35,388 bases of DNA. Origin: Herbinix sp. Lineage in GTDB: Bacteria > Bacillota > Clostridia > Lachnospirales > Lachnospiraceae. The notes beneath the pieces were generated by a model that made no database searches, was not told the DNA's origin, and was given only the letters and a program-made list of their open reading frames with translations. Both the position numbers and the translations under genes were made by a program. The stretch is from contig JAQZBD010000064.1 in assembly GCA_029239235.1 (NCBI GenBank), positions 1 through 35,388 on the forward strand. Direction: 5' to 3'. This document shows, piece by piece, positions 22,918 through 32,318 of the stretch. Every line of letters begins with the position of its first letter. Position 1 is the first letter of the stretch.

Positions 22918-24558
22918 ATGGAAAACAAAATGTTTTGCTATCAATGTCAAGAAACTGCAGGCTGCACAGGATGTACCAAGGTTGGTGTCTGTGGTAAATC
23001 CCCTGAGTTATCAAACATTCAGGATTTATTAATCTACACAACAAAGGGACTTAGTGCTGTAACAACTGCTCTCAGAGCACAGGGTGATACCATCTCAGCA
23101 GAAGTTAATCACTATGTTACAATCAACTTATTTACAACCATCACAAATGCAAATTTTGATGATGAAATCTTCTATCAGAGAGTTGCAGAAACTCTTGAAA
23201 TAAAGAATAAATTACTTGCTAATGTAAAAGATACCGCTTCTCTTCCAGCAGCTGCAACCTGGACAGCATCCTCTAGAGAAGAAATGGATACAAAATCCTC
23301 TTCTGTTGGTGTTCTGGCTACTGAAAATGAAGACGTAAGAAGCCTTCGTGAGTTAATCATCTATGGTTTAAAGGGTCTTGCAGCTTACTTAAAGCATGCA
23401 AATGAATTAAAATATGACAGCGAAGAAGTAGCTGCATTTATGCAAAAAGCTCTTGCAGCTACTCTTGATGACAGCTTAAGCGCTAATGACTTAATCGCAC
23501 TTACTCTGGAAACAGGTAAATTTGGTGTTGACGGTATGGCACTTCTTGATTCTGCTAATACAGGTACTTATGGAAATCCTGAAATTACAAAGGTTAACAT
23601 CGGTGTTGGTACAAGACCTGGTATCTTAATTTCCGGACATGATTTAAGAGATTTAGAGCAGTTATTAGAGCAGACAAAGGGAACCGGCGTTGACGTATAT
23701 ACTCACTCCGAGATGCTTCCTGCTCACTACTATCCAGCGTTTAAGAAATACGATAACTTCGTTGGTAACTATGGTAATGCATGGTGGAAACAGAAGGAAG
23801 AATTCGAAGCATTCCGTGGTCCAATCTTAATGACTACTAACTGCGTGGTTCCTCCTGCTGCTTCCTACAAAGATAGATTATTTACAACAGGTGCTACCGG
23901 TGTTGCTGGTTGTGCACATATCGATAGAGATGAGAATGGCTTAAAGGACTTCTCCCAGATCATTGAATTAGCTAAGACCTGTGAAGCTCCTGTTGAGTTA
24001 GAGAAGGGTGAGATCGTTGGTGGTTTCGCACACAATCAGGTACTTGCTCTTGCAGATGCTGTTGTTGGCGCTGTTAAGTCCGGTGCAATTAAGAAATTCT
24101 TCGTTATGGCTGGTTGCGATGGACGTCAGAAGTCCAGAAATTACTACACAGACTTTGCTAAGGCTCTTCCAAAGGATACTGTTATTCTTACAGCAGGCTG
24201 TGCAAAATATAAATACAACAAGCTTGATTTAGGTGATATCGGTGGTATTCCAAGAGTACTTGATGCAGGTCAGTGTAATGACTCCTACTCCTTAGCTTTA
24301 ATCGCTCTTAAGTTAAAAGAAGTGTTTGAGCTTCAAGATATCAACGAGCTTCCAATCGCTTTCAATATCGCTTGGTATGAGCAGAAGGCAGTTATCGTAC
24401 TTCTTTCCCTTCTCTACTTAGGCGTAAAGAATATCCACTTAGGACCAACATTGCCAGCATTCCTTTCTCCAAACGTAGCAAAGGTTCTTGTTGAGACCTT
24501 CGGTATTGCAGGAATCGGAACAGTAGAAGACGACATCGAATTATTCATGGCAATGTAA
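22918..24558 (+). CDS. hcp: hydroxylamine reductase / hybrid-cluster protein Hcp
   Basis: A 546-aa Fe-S protein. The N-terminal C7-x2-C10-x8-C19-x5-C25 binds the 4Fe-4S cluster in the arrangement of strict anaerobes. The hybrid-cluster ligands lie in the conserved [48 protein letters not shown] and GQCNDSYS segments. Hcp acts in the cytoplasm as a nitric oxide or hydroxylamine reductase and protects against nitrosative stress. AAGGAG precedes the ATG. It is the first gene of a three-gene operon with an unrecognised gene, starting on the last base of its stop codon, and a hemerythrin-like gene. The promoter region holds a perfect palindrome for the divergent Crp/Fnr regulator. Confidence 0.97.
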   Translation: MENKMFCYQCQETAGCTGCTKVGVCGKSPELSNIQDLLIYTTKGLSAVTTALRAQGDTISAEVNHYVTINLFTTITNANFDDEIFYQRVAETLEIKNKLLANVKDTASLPAAATWTASSREEMDTKSSSVGVLATENEDVRSLRELIIYGLKGLAAYLKHANELKYDSEEVAAFMQKALAATLDDSLSANDLIALTLETGKFGVDGMALLDSANTGTYGNPEITKVNIGVGTRPGILISGHDLRDLEQLLEQTKGTGVDVYTHSEMLPAHYYPAFKKYDNFVGNYGNAWWKQKEEFEAFRGPILMTTNCVVPPAASYKDRLFTTGATGVAGCAHIDRDENGLKDFSQIIELAKTCEAPVELEKGEIVGGFAHNQVLALADAVVGAVKSGAIKKFFVMAGCDGRQKSRNYYTDFAKALPKDTVILTAGCAKYKYNKLDLGDIGGIPRVLDAGQCNDSYSLALIALKLKEVFELQDINELPIAFNIAWYEQKAVIVLLSLLYLGVKNIHLGPTLPAFLSPNVAKVLVETFGIAGIGTVEDDIELFMAM

Positions 24559-25139
24559 TGACAGAGGATAACAAAATACAGCAGCAACAAGCAATTGTAG
24601 ATGAACTCTATGTTTTAGGTGAGAAAAACGCCTTATCTCTGGAAACTGAATGCAATAACAACTTCGGCACCTTTGAAAATAAACCTCTGGAAGAAATGAT
24701 TGATCACGGAAATATCCATGGGTGGCTGCAAGAACGCGTATCCCAGGTTGAATATAAATATGCATATTGTATTACAAAGCTGTTAGAAAAGAACTTGGAG
24801 CTTAAAGCTTCTATCACTGACATTGTTGCAGGTAACGCGGCAAATTTGGCAGCTTCTTTAAAAGAATACTCACTGGATGCAGCGGGAATTTTCAAAGTAA
24901 TCGAAGATAATCTTCTGGATGGTATGCCTTGCGATCATGCGAACCGTGTGCTCAGCAAGAGTGCCGACAAAGTTACTTGGATTCGCACCCTATGTGTTCA
25001 CAGTAACTATTGGGCAGAGGTTGGCGGCGACATTACTATTTACTATGAGCTGCGTGATGCTTGGATTCAGGCCTTAGTGAAAGAACTTGGGTTTGGCTTT
25101 GAAAAGACAGAGGATGCTACTTATTCCATTGTAGCTTAA
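24558..25139 (+). CDS. hypothetical protein coupled to hcp
   Basis: A 193-aa soluble, mainly helical protein that I do not recognise. Its ATG shares a base with the hcp stop (TAATG), so it is translated by coupling. There is no signal peptide or membrane segment. Candidate metal- or thiol-active positions are C125-D126-H127 in GMPCDHANRVL, and C146 with H148 in LCVHSNYW; C32 and C71 are isolated. It sits between hcp and a hemerythrin-like gene under a Crp/Fnr-type operator, so a role in nitrosative or oxidative stress, such as maturation of, or electron supply to, Hcp, is a reasonable guess, but nothing in the sequence shows it. Confidence 0.8.
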   Translation: MTEDNKIQQQQAIVDELYVLGEKNALSLETECNNNFGTFENKPLEEMIDHGNIHGWLQERVSQVEYKYAYCITKLLEKNLELKASITDIVAGNAANLAASLKEYSLDAAGIFKVIEDNLLDGMPCDHANRVLSKSADKVTWIRTLCVHSNYWAEVGGDITIYYELRDAWIQALVKELGFGFEKTEDATYSIVA

Positions 25140-25185
25140 GTATAAAGGTAAGATTAATAAATCGATTAGATTGGAGGTATCAGTT

Positions 25186-25740
25186 ATGGACAGTATAAAA
25201 TTAATGATGGAAGAACACAAATACATCCTGCGTATGCTGGCAGTTGTCCGTAAAGCTTGCTACGGTGTTATGCATGGCGAAGATATTAATTATGAGGATT
25301 TTGAAAAGATGATTGACTTCATCCGTAATTATGCAGATGCCCATCACCATGGCAAGGAAGAAAAAATGCTCTTTAATGAAATGGTAGTTCATTTAGGAAG
25401 CCTGGGCAATAAATTAATCACTCATGGTATGCTTGTAGAGCATGACTCCGGACGCTTATTTATTCGAGAACTGGAAGAAGCTTTAGCTCGTGTTAAAGCT
25501 GGTGATGAAGAGAGCCGCTTGGATGTTATTGCAAATGCCATCAGCTATACTCATCTTCTTCATAGACATATTGAGAAAGAGGATACTGTAGTTTATACCT
25601 TCGCTGAACGTCAATTGTCACCGGATATCATAGAAAAGGTAAATCAAGAGACCATCGATTTTGAAGCTGCCGCTACTGAAAAAGGAACACAGCAGCACTA
25701 TATGAATCTGGTAGAAGAGTTGGAAAAAAAGTATCAATAA
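25186..25740 (+). CDS. hemerythrin domain-containing protein
   Basis: A 184-aa four-helix-bundle protein. Likely di-iron ligands are H11 in MMEEHKYI, the cluster H53-H55 with E58/E59 in ADAHHHGKEE, H86-D87 in VEHDSGR, and H126/H128 with E129 in LLHRHIEKED, in the usual hemerythrin order. Such proteins bind oxygen or nitric oxide, or repair Fe-S clusters (RIC/YtfE relatives). GGAGG sets the start at 25186, and five earlier in-frame codons open with TTG inside the ribosome site. As the third gene of the hcp operon it probably handles nitric oxide or oxygen stress alongside Hcp. Confidence 0.92.
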   Translation: MDSIKLMMEEHKYILRMLAVVRKACYGVMHGEDINYEDFEKMIDFIRNYADAHHHGKEEKMLFNEMVVHLGSLGNKLITHGMLVEHDSGRLFIRELEEALARVKAGDEESRLDVIANAISYTHLLHRHIEKEDTVVYTFAERQLSPDIIEKVNQETIDFEAAATEKGTQQHYMNLVEELEKKYQ

Positions 25741-25830
25741 ACCTCGTCTATTTCTCATTCCCCTTATTATATATCAGAAAATAAACTACTTGTTGACACA
25801 ATTATGATGAACTTTATGTAAGTTAAAGAT

Positions 25831-25890
25831 TAGGACTACATCAAGATGTTAAGCCGTCTTATTCTGGCTCTCCATCCCGATGCAGTCCTA
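25831..25890 (+). terminator. long hairpin after the hcp operon
   Basis: TAGGACT-A-CATC pairs with GATG-C-AGTCCTA across a large loop, followed by TTTCTTTG. It probably ends the hcp operon, 91 bases past the last gene. A perfect -35 hexamer TTGACA lies at 25793-25798, but no good -10 follows at the right distance. The rest of the 25741-26084 gap is AT-rich and shows only a short tandem repeat near its right end. Confidence 0.65.
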
Positions 25891-25993
25891 TTTCTTTGTT
25901 GAGGTATATAAATTCTCGTCCCCCAATATTTCACGTTTTATACTTAGTAGTTGTTCAATGGCAGCCAAATTAATTAGAACAATAATATCCCTT

Positions 25994-26031
25994 AGTTCTT
26001 AGTAATATAGTTCTTAGTAATATAGTTCTTA
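25994..26031. repeat. short tandem repeat
   Basis: AGTTCTTAGTAATAT occurs twice head to tail, followed by AGTTCTTA. It is non-coding and lies just downstream of the chemoreceptor gene on the minus strand. Confidence 0.75.
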
Positions 26032-26084
26032 AATATCTGAATCAGCCCCTATTCTTCTTTGATCCAACCGATTATTATCTTCAA

Positions 26085-27878
26085 TTAAACCGTAAAACTA
26101 GCGATCTCCTCCTGTAATTGCATCGAACTATCTCTTGATATCTCAACCTGCTCCGTTACCCCAGCAGATTTATCCGTAATACTAGCAATCTTTTCTGCAA
26201 TATCCCCAGTACCGATTGCTCCCTCTGTTGCCGCCTGAGCAACTTCATTTACAGCACCCATCATATTCTCAATAGAGGCTAACAATTCCTCGGAAGTGGC
26301 ACTGAATTCAGTGATTAATTCATCCATATATGAAGCATCCTCCTTATAGGAATCCGCGACCTCCAGCATTCTCTGCAAGCTATTATTGATATCCGTGGAC
26401 ACATAATGCAGCAGTGCACTGGAGCTCTCGGAGAGATTAGATACCGCCTGCGTTACTTCCGTAGTAACCTCCCCAATCTTTCCTACTGCTATTTTGGACT
26501 GATCCGCTAAGTGACGTATTTCATTTGCAACAACAGCAAATCCTTTTCCACTTTCGCCCGCTCTCGCAGCTTCAATTGAAGCATTTAAGGCTAGAAGATT
26601 CGTCTGTTCTGTAATACTCATAATGGATTCTGTCAGCACTCCGATCTGGGCTACCACCTTTGACTGCTCCAAGGCAAGCTTTAGCTTTCCCTCTATTTCC
26701 AAGCCAATGGCATTTGCCTGTTCTTTGGACAGCTGTACATCCTTCTTTGTATTCTTAGCACGTTTGCTGATTTCAATCACCTGCAATGAAGCCTCTTGTG
26801 ATTTCATGGCGATACTGCGACTAGCTGTTTCAATCTCATTAGAGGTGGTTGTCATTGCCTCAGCGGAGGCTGCTGTTTCCTCCATACTTGCTGCCAGCTC
26901 CTCGGTAGTTGCAGCAACATCTTCAATATTATTGTTAAGCTCCTTCATGTTACCATTTACGTTAGACACAACTGCAATTATCTTATCTGCCTCAATCTTA
27001 GCACTGCCCACCAGCTTAGCAACGGACTCCTTCATAGTCTCGATTTCATTTCCCAGAACTCCGAAGTCATCCTTTCTCCTTGTATATCCTTCCGGCAAGC
27101 TTATTGTAAAATTCCCGGTAGCTAACGTATTAAAATACTTACCCAGCGTGGTAAAATCCTTATTAAGAGCACGTGAGAAAAAGATTGTAATGAAAACAGA
27201 TATCACAATGGACGCACCCAGGATTATGCTAAAGCCGATTATATTAGCATATAGCTCTTTATTTCCCTGTTCCTTTACCGCCTGAACCTCTGCATCGATA
27301 AAATCCGTATAATTACCGGTTCCTATAACCCATTGATAAGGTTCGTAAGCCAACGTATACCCCCGCTTAGGTAAGGGCTCGGTTCCGTCTGCCTTAGGAA
27401 AATAATAATCCGTAAAGCCGCCACCCTCTTGTTGTCCGGCAGTAATCAGCGCCTTAATAAAATAGAAATCATTGTCATCCTGCTTATCCATTCTATTGGT
27501 ACCTTCTGTTTCATTCCCTAATAATACAACATTATCTCCTTCATAGGTATCAATCCAAAAATACCCGTCCACACCATAGCTAAGCTCTCTTACTAAATCT
27601 GCTGCCTGCTTTTTTGCTTCCTCTAAGGTATACTCTCCCTTTTCCCGCTTTGCATCAATGCTAGCTATTAACGACACTACATTTTGTACTTGATTTTTTA
27701 TATTAGTGTCATAGCTCATCCTTATACTGCTTTCTACCTCCTCCAGCTTTTTCTCATTCGCTACTACCTTTTCATAGATAGATACTCCTGAAATCATTGC
27801 CATTACAATAAGCAGAAACGTCGATAAAAGTACAACCTTCGTCCTCACCTTCATATTTTTTAGGCTGAGTTTCTTCAT
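26085..27878 (-). CDS. methyl-accepting chemotaxis protein with single-Cache-type sensor
   Basis: A 597-aa transmembrane chemoreceptor. Membrane segments at about 14-35 and 210-234 frame an extracellular Cache domain with the tell-tale phrases [12 protein letters not shown] and [15 protein letters not shown] (sCache_2 style, often binding small carboxylates or similar ligands). A HAMP-like linker follows, then a long coiled-coil signalling domain with the universal hairpin tip [32 protein letters not shown] lies before the ATG. It is a lone gene with no che genes nearby, so it feeds a central chemotaxis array elsewhere. The antisense frame at 26623-27285 is not a gene. Confidence 0.93.
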   Translation of the reverse strand: MKKLSLKNMKVRTKVVLLSTFLLIVMAMISGVSIYEKVVANEKKLEEVESSIRMSYDTNIKNQVQNVVSLIASIDAKREKGEYTLEEAKKQAADLVRELSYGVDGYFWIDTYEGDNVVLLGNETEGTNRMDKQDDNDFYFIKALITAGQQEGGGFTDYYFPKADGTEPLPKRGYTLAYEPYQWVIGTGNYTDFIDAEVQAVKEQGNKELYANIIGFSIILGASIVISVFITIFFSRALNKDFTTLGKYFNTLATGNFTISLPEGYTRRKDDFGVLGNEIETMKESVAKLVGSAKIEADKIIAVVSNVNGNMKELNNNIEDVAATTEELAASMEETAASAEAMTTTSNEIETASRSIAMKSQEASLQVIEISKRAKNTKKDVQLSKEQANAIGLEIEGKLKLALEQSKVVAQIGVLTESIMSITEQTNLLALNASIEAARAGESGKGFAVVANEIRHLADQSKIAVGKIGEVTTEVTQAVSNLSESSSALLHYVSTDINNSLQRMLEVADSYKEDASYMDELITEFSATSEELLASIENMMGAVNEVAQAATEGAIGTGDIAEKIASITDKSAGVTEQVEISRDSSMQLQEEIASFTV

Positions 27879-28134
27879 CCGTAATCCTCCAGTTCTTAAT
27901 TAATATTCGCATAAAATTTATAATTTTTACTTTTTCTTTTTATATACTAATTCTACAATAAACGACAATATTTTGCAATGTTCTCTAATGCCTAGACATG
28001 AAATGTTTACAATCAATTTAGGCAACCAAAGAAAGATCAGAATGGTTTATTGGTCTTCTTATTTACTGAAAACACTAAAAAACTCGTATAGACTTCTGCC
28101 ATATTTTTCGTGTGAACTTACCTTATAAATAAAA

Positions 28135-28177
28135 AAGAATCTGCAAACATCAACTTAGCTGACGTTCACAGATTCTT
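28135..28177 (-). terminator. Rho-independent terminator of the polyol operon
   Basis: AAGAATCTG pairs with CAGATTCTT, with further pairing inside, and on the minus strand a TTTTTTATTT tract follows. It is about 100 bases past the aldo/keto reductase stop. Nothing else is visible in the 27879-28275 gap, which is AT-rich. Confidence 0.8.
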
Positions 28178-28275
28178 CTTATATCATAACTACAAGGTTG
28201 GTTCTTTCCCGAAAAGGTTCCTCGCCTTTTCATCCTTATGAGTAATACTGCGCCATTTTTTACTTAATAAATCTA

Positions 28276-29283
28276 TTACTGAACAATGAATCCTTCTTCA
28301 TCCCAAAGATCATGCCAGTCTTTTGCACCTTCCCAAAGGAATACCTGGCCTTTTACGAGACGGTTGTTTTTCTCAAGTGTCGCGATAATAGCCATCTCTT
28401 CTTCGGTCAAAGGATCTTCTGTCGTGCATTTTAAGTTACTTACATATTCCATCTCATGTACAGAGAAAGGAATCGGAATCTGTCCACGCTGTACTGCCCA
28501 CTTTAATGCTACTACTGCCGGATGAATACCGTGTGCTTCAGCAATTGCTTTCATCTGTGGAAGCTGGATATCAGCAACATCCTCCGGAGCCATATCACGT
28601 TCTGGTCTGGTAGGAGAACCGATTGGCATGAAGCCGATTGGCTGAATCTTATGTGCTACCAGATAGTCAAAGAGCTCTTGCTGCTGGAAGCAAGGATGAA
28701 TCTCCATCTCACAAGCAACGGGCATAATCTTCATCATTGGTAATACTGCTTCTAATTTTGGAATGGTCATGTTAGAAATACCGATGGATTTAATCAAGCC
28801 TTTTTCTACCAAAGCTTCGCATTGTCTGTAGGTGTTAATAAAGCGCTCTGGGCTAAATGGCTTGGAATCCGGATTACGGGAATCTACATCACAGCCAGGT
28901 GCATGATAGTTAGGGAAAGGCCAGTGAATGAAGAACAAATCAATATAATCGCTTCTTAAGTCTGCGATACTCTTTCTGCAGGATTCCTCTACTCTGTCAT
29001 GCATATCATTCCAAACCTTTGTCATGATATAAAGATCTTTACGTTCTACTACGCCTTCATCAAAGGCTGCCTGGAACACGTCACCGATCTGTGCCTCATT
29101 GCCGTAGCAAGCAGCACAGTCAAACATACGGTATCCACAACGAATTGCACCGCCTACAGCCGCAGATACCTGCTCTGGAGTAAAACGGTCGGAACCGAAG
29201 GTTCCCATACCCACGAAAGGAATTTCCTCACCAGTATAAAGTTTTGCTTTTGGCACGATTTTTGGATCAATAAATTGGCTCAT
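28276..29283 (-). CDS. aldo/keto reductase
   Basis: A 335-aa NAD(P)H-dependent reductase of the AKR superfamily, a TIM barrel reducing aldehydes or ketoses to alcohols. The catalytic tetrad is in place: D55 and Y60 in FDCAACYGN, K89 in IMTKVW, H120 in FFIHWPF. The start at 29283 follows AAGGAG; 22 earlier codons open in frame form a poor basic leader with no ribosome site. It is the last gene of the polyol operon, 94 bases after the epimerase-like gene. Here it may interconvert a sugar and polyol, or clear glyceraldehyde; the sequence does not decide. Confidence 0.9.
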   Translation of the reverse strand: MSQFIDPKIVPKAKLYTGEEIPFVGMGTFGSDRFTPEQVSAAVGGAIRCGYRMFDCAACYGNEAQIGDVFQAAFDEGVVERKDLYIMTKVWNDMHDRVEESCRKSIADLRSDYIDLFFIHWPFPNYHAPGCDVDSRNPDSKPFSPERFINTYRQCEALVEKGLIKSIGISNMTIPKLEAVLPMMKIMPVACEMEIHPCFQQQELFDYLVAHKIQPIGFMPIGSPTRPERDMAPEDVADIQLPQMKAIAEAHGIHPAVVALKWAVQRGQIPIPFSVHEMEYVSNLKCTTEDPLTEEEMAIIATLEKNNRLVKGQVFLWEGAKDWHDLWDEEGFIVQ

Positions 29284-29377
29284 AATTAATCTCCTTTTCT
29301 TTTTTATATTATTTAATCTTAATTTAAGTTGCTTATATCCTAATATCAATTTCTCTTATGTCTTTTTACGAATATTA

Positions 29378-30259
29378 CTATAGAAGACGAATGGTAATGG
29401 TTAATTCCTTTATTTCATCTGGTTTAGCAAAGAGCATATTACGTTTTTGCTCAAAATTGTCATCCTCATCACTGCAGGTTGACAGACCGGACCAAGGCTC
29501 GATGGCAATAAATGGACCATGATTCTGGGTAGACCATAGAATCAGATATGGAAAATCTTCAAATTCTACGCCAACACCTTTCCCTGTGTCTTTGTGATAT
29601 ACCTTCACCTTTCTGGATTGTAGCTCATCGAAAATAACGGCGTCCACCTCAAACATCTCATGACTTAACCCGATGGTTTTCTGGTGATCCAGGTATAAAT
29701 TCCGGTGTTCCATATCAATCAATCCTGTTGCTGTGATTGGTGTTGGAACGCTGCAGTACTCTTCTTTTTCAAACTCTAACAGATAGTCTGAGTACGCTTC
29801 TCCTTCCTGTAAAGGACAGTTAAAGCCCGGATGACCACCGATGGAAAATGGCATGACCTTTGTACTTTTGTTATGAATCTGATAGGTTACTGATACCCCA
29901 TCTTCCAGTAGTTTGTATTCAATGGAAAGTCGGAAGTCATAAGGAAACGCTTTCTTTGTATCCAGATCACTGTCAAAGTAAAAGCAGATGCTATCGTTAC
30001 TCAGCTTCTTAAGCTCAAACTCTTTTTTTCTTACGATTCCATGGCGAGGCATATTCGTTGTCAGCCCATTCTTCAATACTGCCTCATCAGCTCTTAAGCT
30101 TCCGCAGATCGGGAATAATACAGGAGATTGACCGCCCCAGAAGTTTGCATCCCCCTGCCATAAATATTCTAATCCATCCTTGTCCTTAATTGAGGTCAAT
30201 GAACCTCCGCTCGTTGTAAACTGAACCTTTAATTTTTGATTCTTCAGCTCGTAGTTCAT
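29378..30259 (-). CDS. aldose 1-epimerase family protein (LacX-like)
   Basis: A 293-aa galactose-mutarotase-fold protein of the LacX group. It opens with SGGSLTSIKDKDGLEYLWQ, contains PVLFPICGSLR and the conserved IGGHPGFNCPL segment with a catalytic-type histidine, and ends near FIAIEPWSGLS. It would interconvert anomers of a sugar or sugar phosphate. The ATG lies 4 bases past the PfkB stop, with GAGGGG upstream, so the two are translated together. Confidence 0.87.
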   Translation of the reverse strand: MNYELKNQKLKVQFTTSGGSLTSIKDKDGLEYLWQGDANFWGGQSPVLFPICGSLRADEAVLKNGLTTNMPRHGIVRKKEFELKKLSNDSICFYFDSDLDTKKAFPYDFRLSIEYKLLEDGVSVTYQIHNKSTKVMPFSIGGHPGFNCPLQEGEAYSDYLLEFEKEEYCSVPTPITATGLIDMEHRNLYLDHQKTIGLSHEMFEVDAVIFDELQSRKVKVYHKDTGKGVGVEFEDFPYLILWSTQNHGPFIAIEPWSGLSTCSDEDDNFEQKRNMLFAKPDEIKELTITIRLL

Positions 30260-30263
30260 CAGT

Positions 30264-31199
30264 TTACCCCTCTATCTTTAAAATCTGAATCTGATCAAAA
30301 AGCTGCTCCATATCTTCCTTTACAAAGAATCCGGTTTCTTCACGAAGAGCTGCCGCTGCGGAAATGGCACTGGCTAACCTTAATGTCTCCTGAATCGTAA
30401 GCCCACGTTCAAACCCAAGTGCAAAGCCTGCGATCATAGAATCTCCGCAACCCACGGTATTCACCGCATCAATTCTCGGAACTACAGCCTGATAGATACC
30501 TTCCTTGCAAACAATTAAGGAACCATCCGCTCCAAGGGAAATCACTACCGTTTCAACACCCTGTGCATGAATCTTCTTAGCTGCTTCAATGAGTTCTTCT
30601 CTTGTGTCACAAGTTTTTCCGGTTAAGAAGCGTATCTCATCAATATTCGGTTTAACCAAAGTAGGCTTTGCTTCTATTCCTGCCCGTAAAAGTTCACCAC
30701 TGGTATCTAAAATAACTTTCTTACCTGCACCCTTCGTAATTGCCACCAGTCGCTGATAAGAAGAAGTCTCAAGTCCCTTCGGAACACTACCGGATATTGC
30801 AACTACGTCAGCTTCCTTCACTAATTCGGTGAATTTCTCTACAAAACCTTCCCAGTTCTCCTTCGATACCGTAAACCCAGGTTCCAAATATTCCGTCTGC
30901 ACCTTATGAACGCTATCCCAGATATTAATACAGGTACGGCTTTCCGCAGCCACATGATAAAACTCACTCTGAATTCCAAAATCCTTCAAGGCATCCACAA
31001 TGAAATTACCTGCATGCCCTCCTACAAAACCGGTGGCAACCACCTTAGCCCCAGCTATGGAAGCAGGCTTAGACACATTCAAGCCTTTACCACCCGGAGT
31101 ATAGGAACACTCAAGTACTCTGTTCACCTCACCCATTTTGGCATCTTCCACGACATAACGCTTATCAATTGCTGCATTCAGCGTCACTGTCAAAATCAT
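30264..31199 (-). CDS. PfkB-family sugar kinase (1-phosphofructokinase / tagatose-6-phosphate kinase type)
   Basis: A 311-aa ribokinase-fold kinase of the FruK/LacC branch. It has the opening TVTLNAAIDKRY, the substrate-binding GGKGLN (36-41) and the ATP/anion-hole motif with catalytic base D253 in NTVGCGDS, where the usual alanine of GAGD is cysteine. The segment NVSKPASIAGA also departs from the usual NVSRVLKALG. FruK and LacC add the second phosphate to a ketose phosphate to give the 1,6-bisphosphate that a class II aldolase cleaves, which fits this operon. GGAGGG precedes the ATG. Confidence 0.9.
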   Translation of the reverse strand: MILTVTLNAAIDKRYVVEDAKMGEVNRVLECSYTPGGKGLNVSKPASIAGAKVVATGFVGGHAGNFIVDALKDFGIQSEFYHVAAESRTCINIWDSVHKVQTEYLEPGFTVSKENWEGFVEKFTELVKEADVVAISGSVPKGLETSSYQRLVAITKGAGKKVILDTSGELLRAGIEAKPTLVKPNIDEIRFLTGKTCDTREELIEAAKKIHAQGVETVVISLGADGSLIVCKEGIYQAVVPRIDAVNTVGCGDSMIAGFALGFERGLTIQETLRLASAISAAAALREETGFFVKEDMEQLFDQIQILKIEG

Positions 31200-31268
31200 A
31201 GTAACCCTCCATTCCTATCGTCCCACAATCCTATAATTATGTTCCGATTAAAAACAAATCATGTTCTC

Positions 31269-32318
31269 CTATGCTTCACTATCAATCAATATCTTACCCT
31301 TGACAGCCCCCGGCACCTTAAACAACTCAAAAGCATCAGGAATCTGGCTCAACGGAATCTTCTTAAAGATCAGTGATTCATCAAATTTCAAATCTCCGCG
31401 TTTGAAATAATGAGCTGTCAGCTCCCATTCCTTGCCCGGGAACGGCGCACTATAGGACATCCAGGAACCGGTTAAGGTAAATTCCTTACGATTCATATTC
31501 TCCCATTCTTCCACGCTAAAGGTTAATTCCTTTGTAGGAGTTCCGATAAAGCAAACGCCTGCTTTATTTGCTGCCAATGGGAAAGCCATCTTCATGGTAA
31601 TCGTGTTACCTGCGGTTTCATAGACATAATCATAGCCTTTTCCACCGGTAAGCTCTTTTGCTTTCTTCATAAAGTCAGGATCCAGCGTATTGATTACAGC
31701 TGTCGCTCCAAGAGCCTTTGCCAGCTCCAAACGTTCCTCAGCGATATCAAATACTACGACTTCCTTTGCGCCATAGATCTTGGCCCACTGCATGGTGAAC
31801 AAACCAATGGTTCCGCCACCTAAGATTGCTACGGTCTTTCCGCCCTCATAATCCAGTCTATGCAAACCGTGAAGTGCAACTGTCGCCGGTTCAAAAAATG
31901 CACCCTGCTCAAAGCTTACTTCCTCATCAAACTTAACTGCATTCTTCTCTGGCATTACTACGTATTCTGCGAAGCTTCCAAATTCTCTTGATCCGATAAA
32001 GCTGTAATGCTTACATAAGGAATAATTTCCTTTGAGGCAATCCTCACATTTCATACAGGGAACCAAAGGAACACCTGCTACCCTATCTCCTACCTTCAAG
32101 GAAGCAACTCCTTCTCCCAACTCTTCCACCACACCGGAGAATTCATGTCCCAGTACATTGGGGAAAAAGTGGCAGGCATCCCCATTGACACGGGGAATAT
32201 CGGATCCACAGATTCCGGTATATTTTACCTTGATTAAAACCTGTCCTGCCTTAGGGCTTGGCTTTTCAATATCATCATAACGAATATCATTTTTTGCATA
32301 TACGACTCCAGCTTTCAT
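31269..32318 (-). CDS. zinc-dependent polyol dehydrogenase, GatD-like
   Basis: A 349-aa medium-chain dehydrogenase strongly resembling galactitol-1-phosphate 5-dehydrogenase (GatD): GICGSDIPRVNGDACHFFPNV-like and TLTGSWMSYSAPFPG segments are close to the E. coli enzyme as I recall it. Catalytic zinc ligands are C37, H58 and E59 (GHE). Structural zinc cysteines are C88, C91, C94 and C102. The NAD site is GGGTIG (167-172). It would oxidise a polyol or polyol phosphate to a ketose or ketose phosphate. The ATG at 32318 shares a base with the kinase stop (TGATG) and has GGAGGT upstream; the GTG one codon earlier is less likely. Confidence 0.9.
   Translation of the reverse strand: MKAGVVYAKNDIRYDDIEKPSPKAGQVLIKVKYTGICGSDIPRVNGDACHFFPNVLGHEFSGVVEELGEGVASLKVGDRVAGVPLVPCMKCEDCLKGNYSLCKHYSFIGSREFGSFAEYVVMPEKNAVKFDEEVSFEQGAFFEPATVALHGLHRLDYEGGKTVAILGGGTIGLFTMQWAKIYGAKEVVVFDIAEERLELAKALGATAVINTLDPDFMKKAKELTGGKGYDYVYETAGNTITMKMAFPLAANKAGVCFIGTPTKELTFSVEEWENMNRKEFTLTGSWMSYSAPFPGKEWELTAHYFKRGDLKFDESLIFKKIPLSQIPDAFELFKVPGAVKGKILIDSEA

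Noticed and set aside
26623-27285. A 220-codon open frame antisense to the chemoreceptor gene
   Set aside because: It is the complement of a well-conserved signalling domain, has no ribosome site and has a composition typical of antisense frames.
28276-29349. Longer aldo/keto reductase starting at 29349
   Set aside because: The 22-residue extension is a basic, non-conserved stretch; AAGGAG marks the ATG at 29283.
30906-31376. A 156-codon open frame antisense to the PfkB gene
   Set aside because: It overlaps two confidently identified genes on the other strand and shows no family motif.
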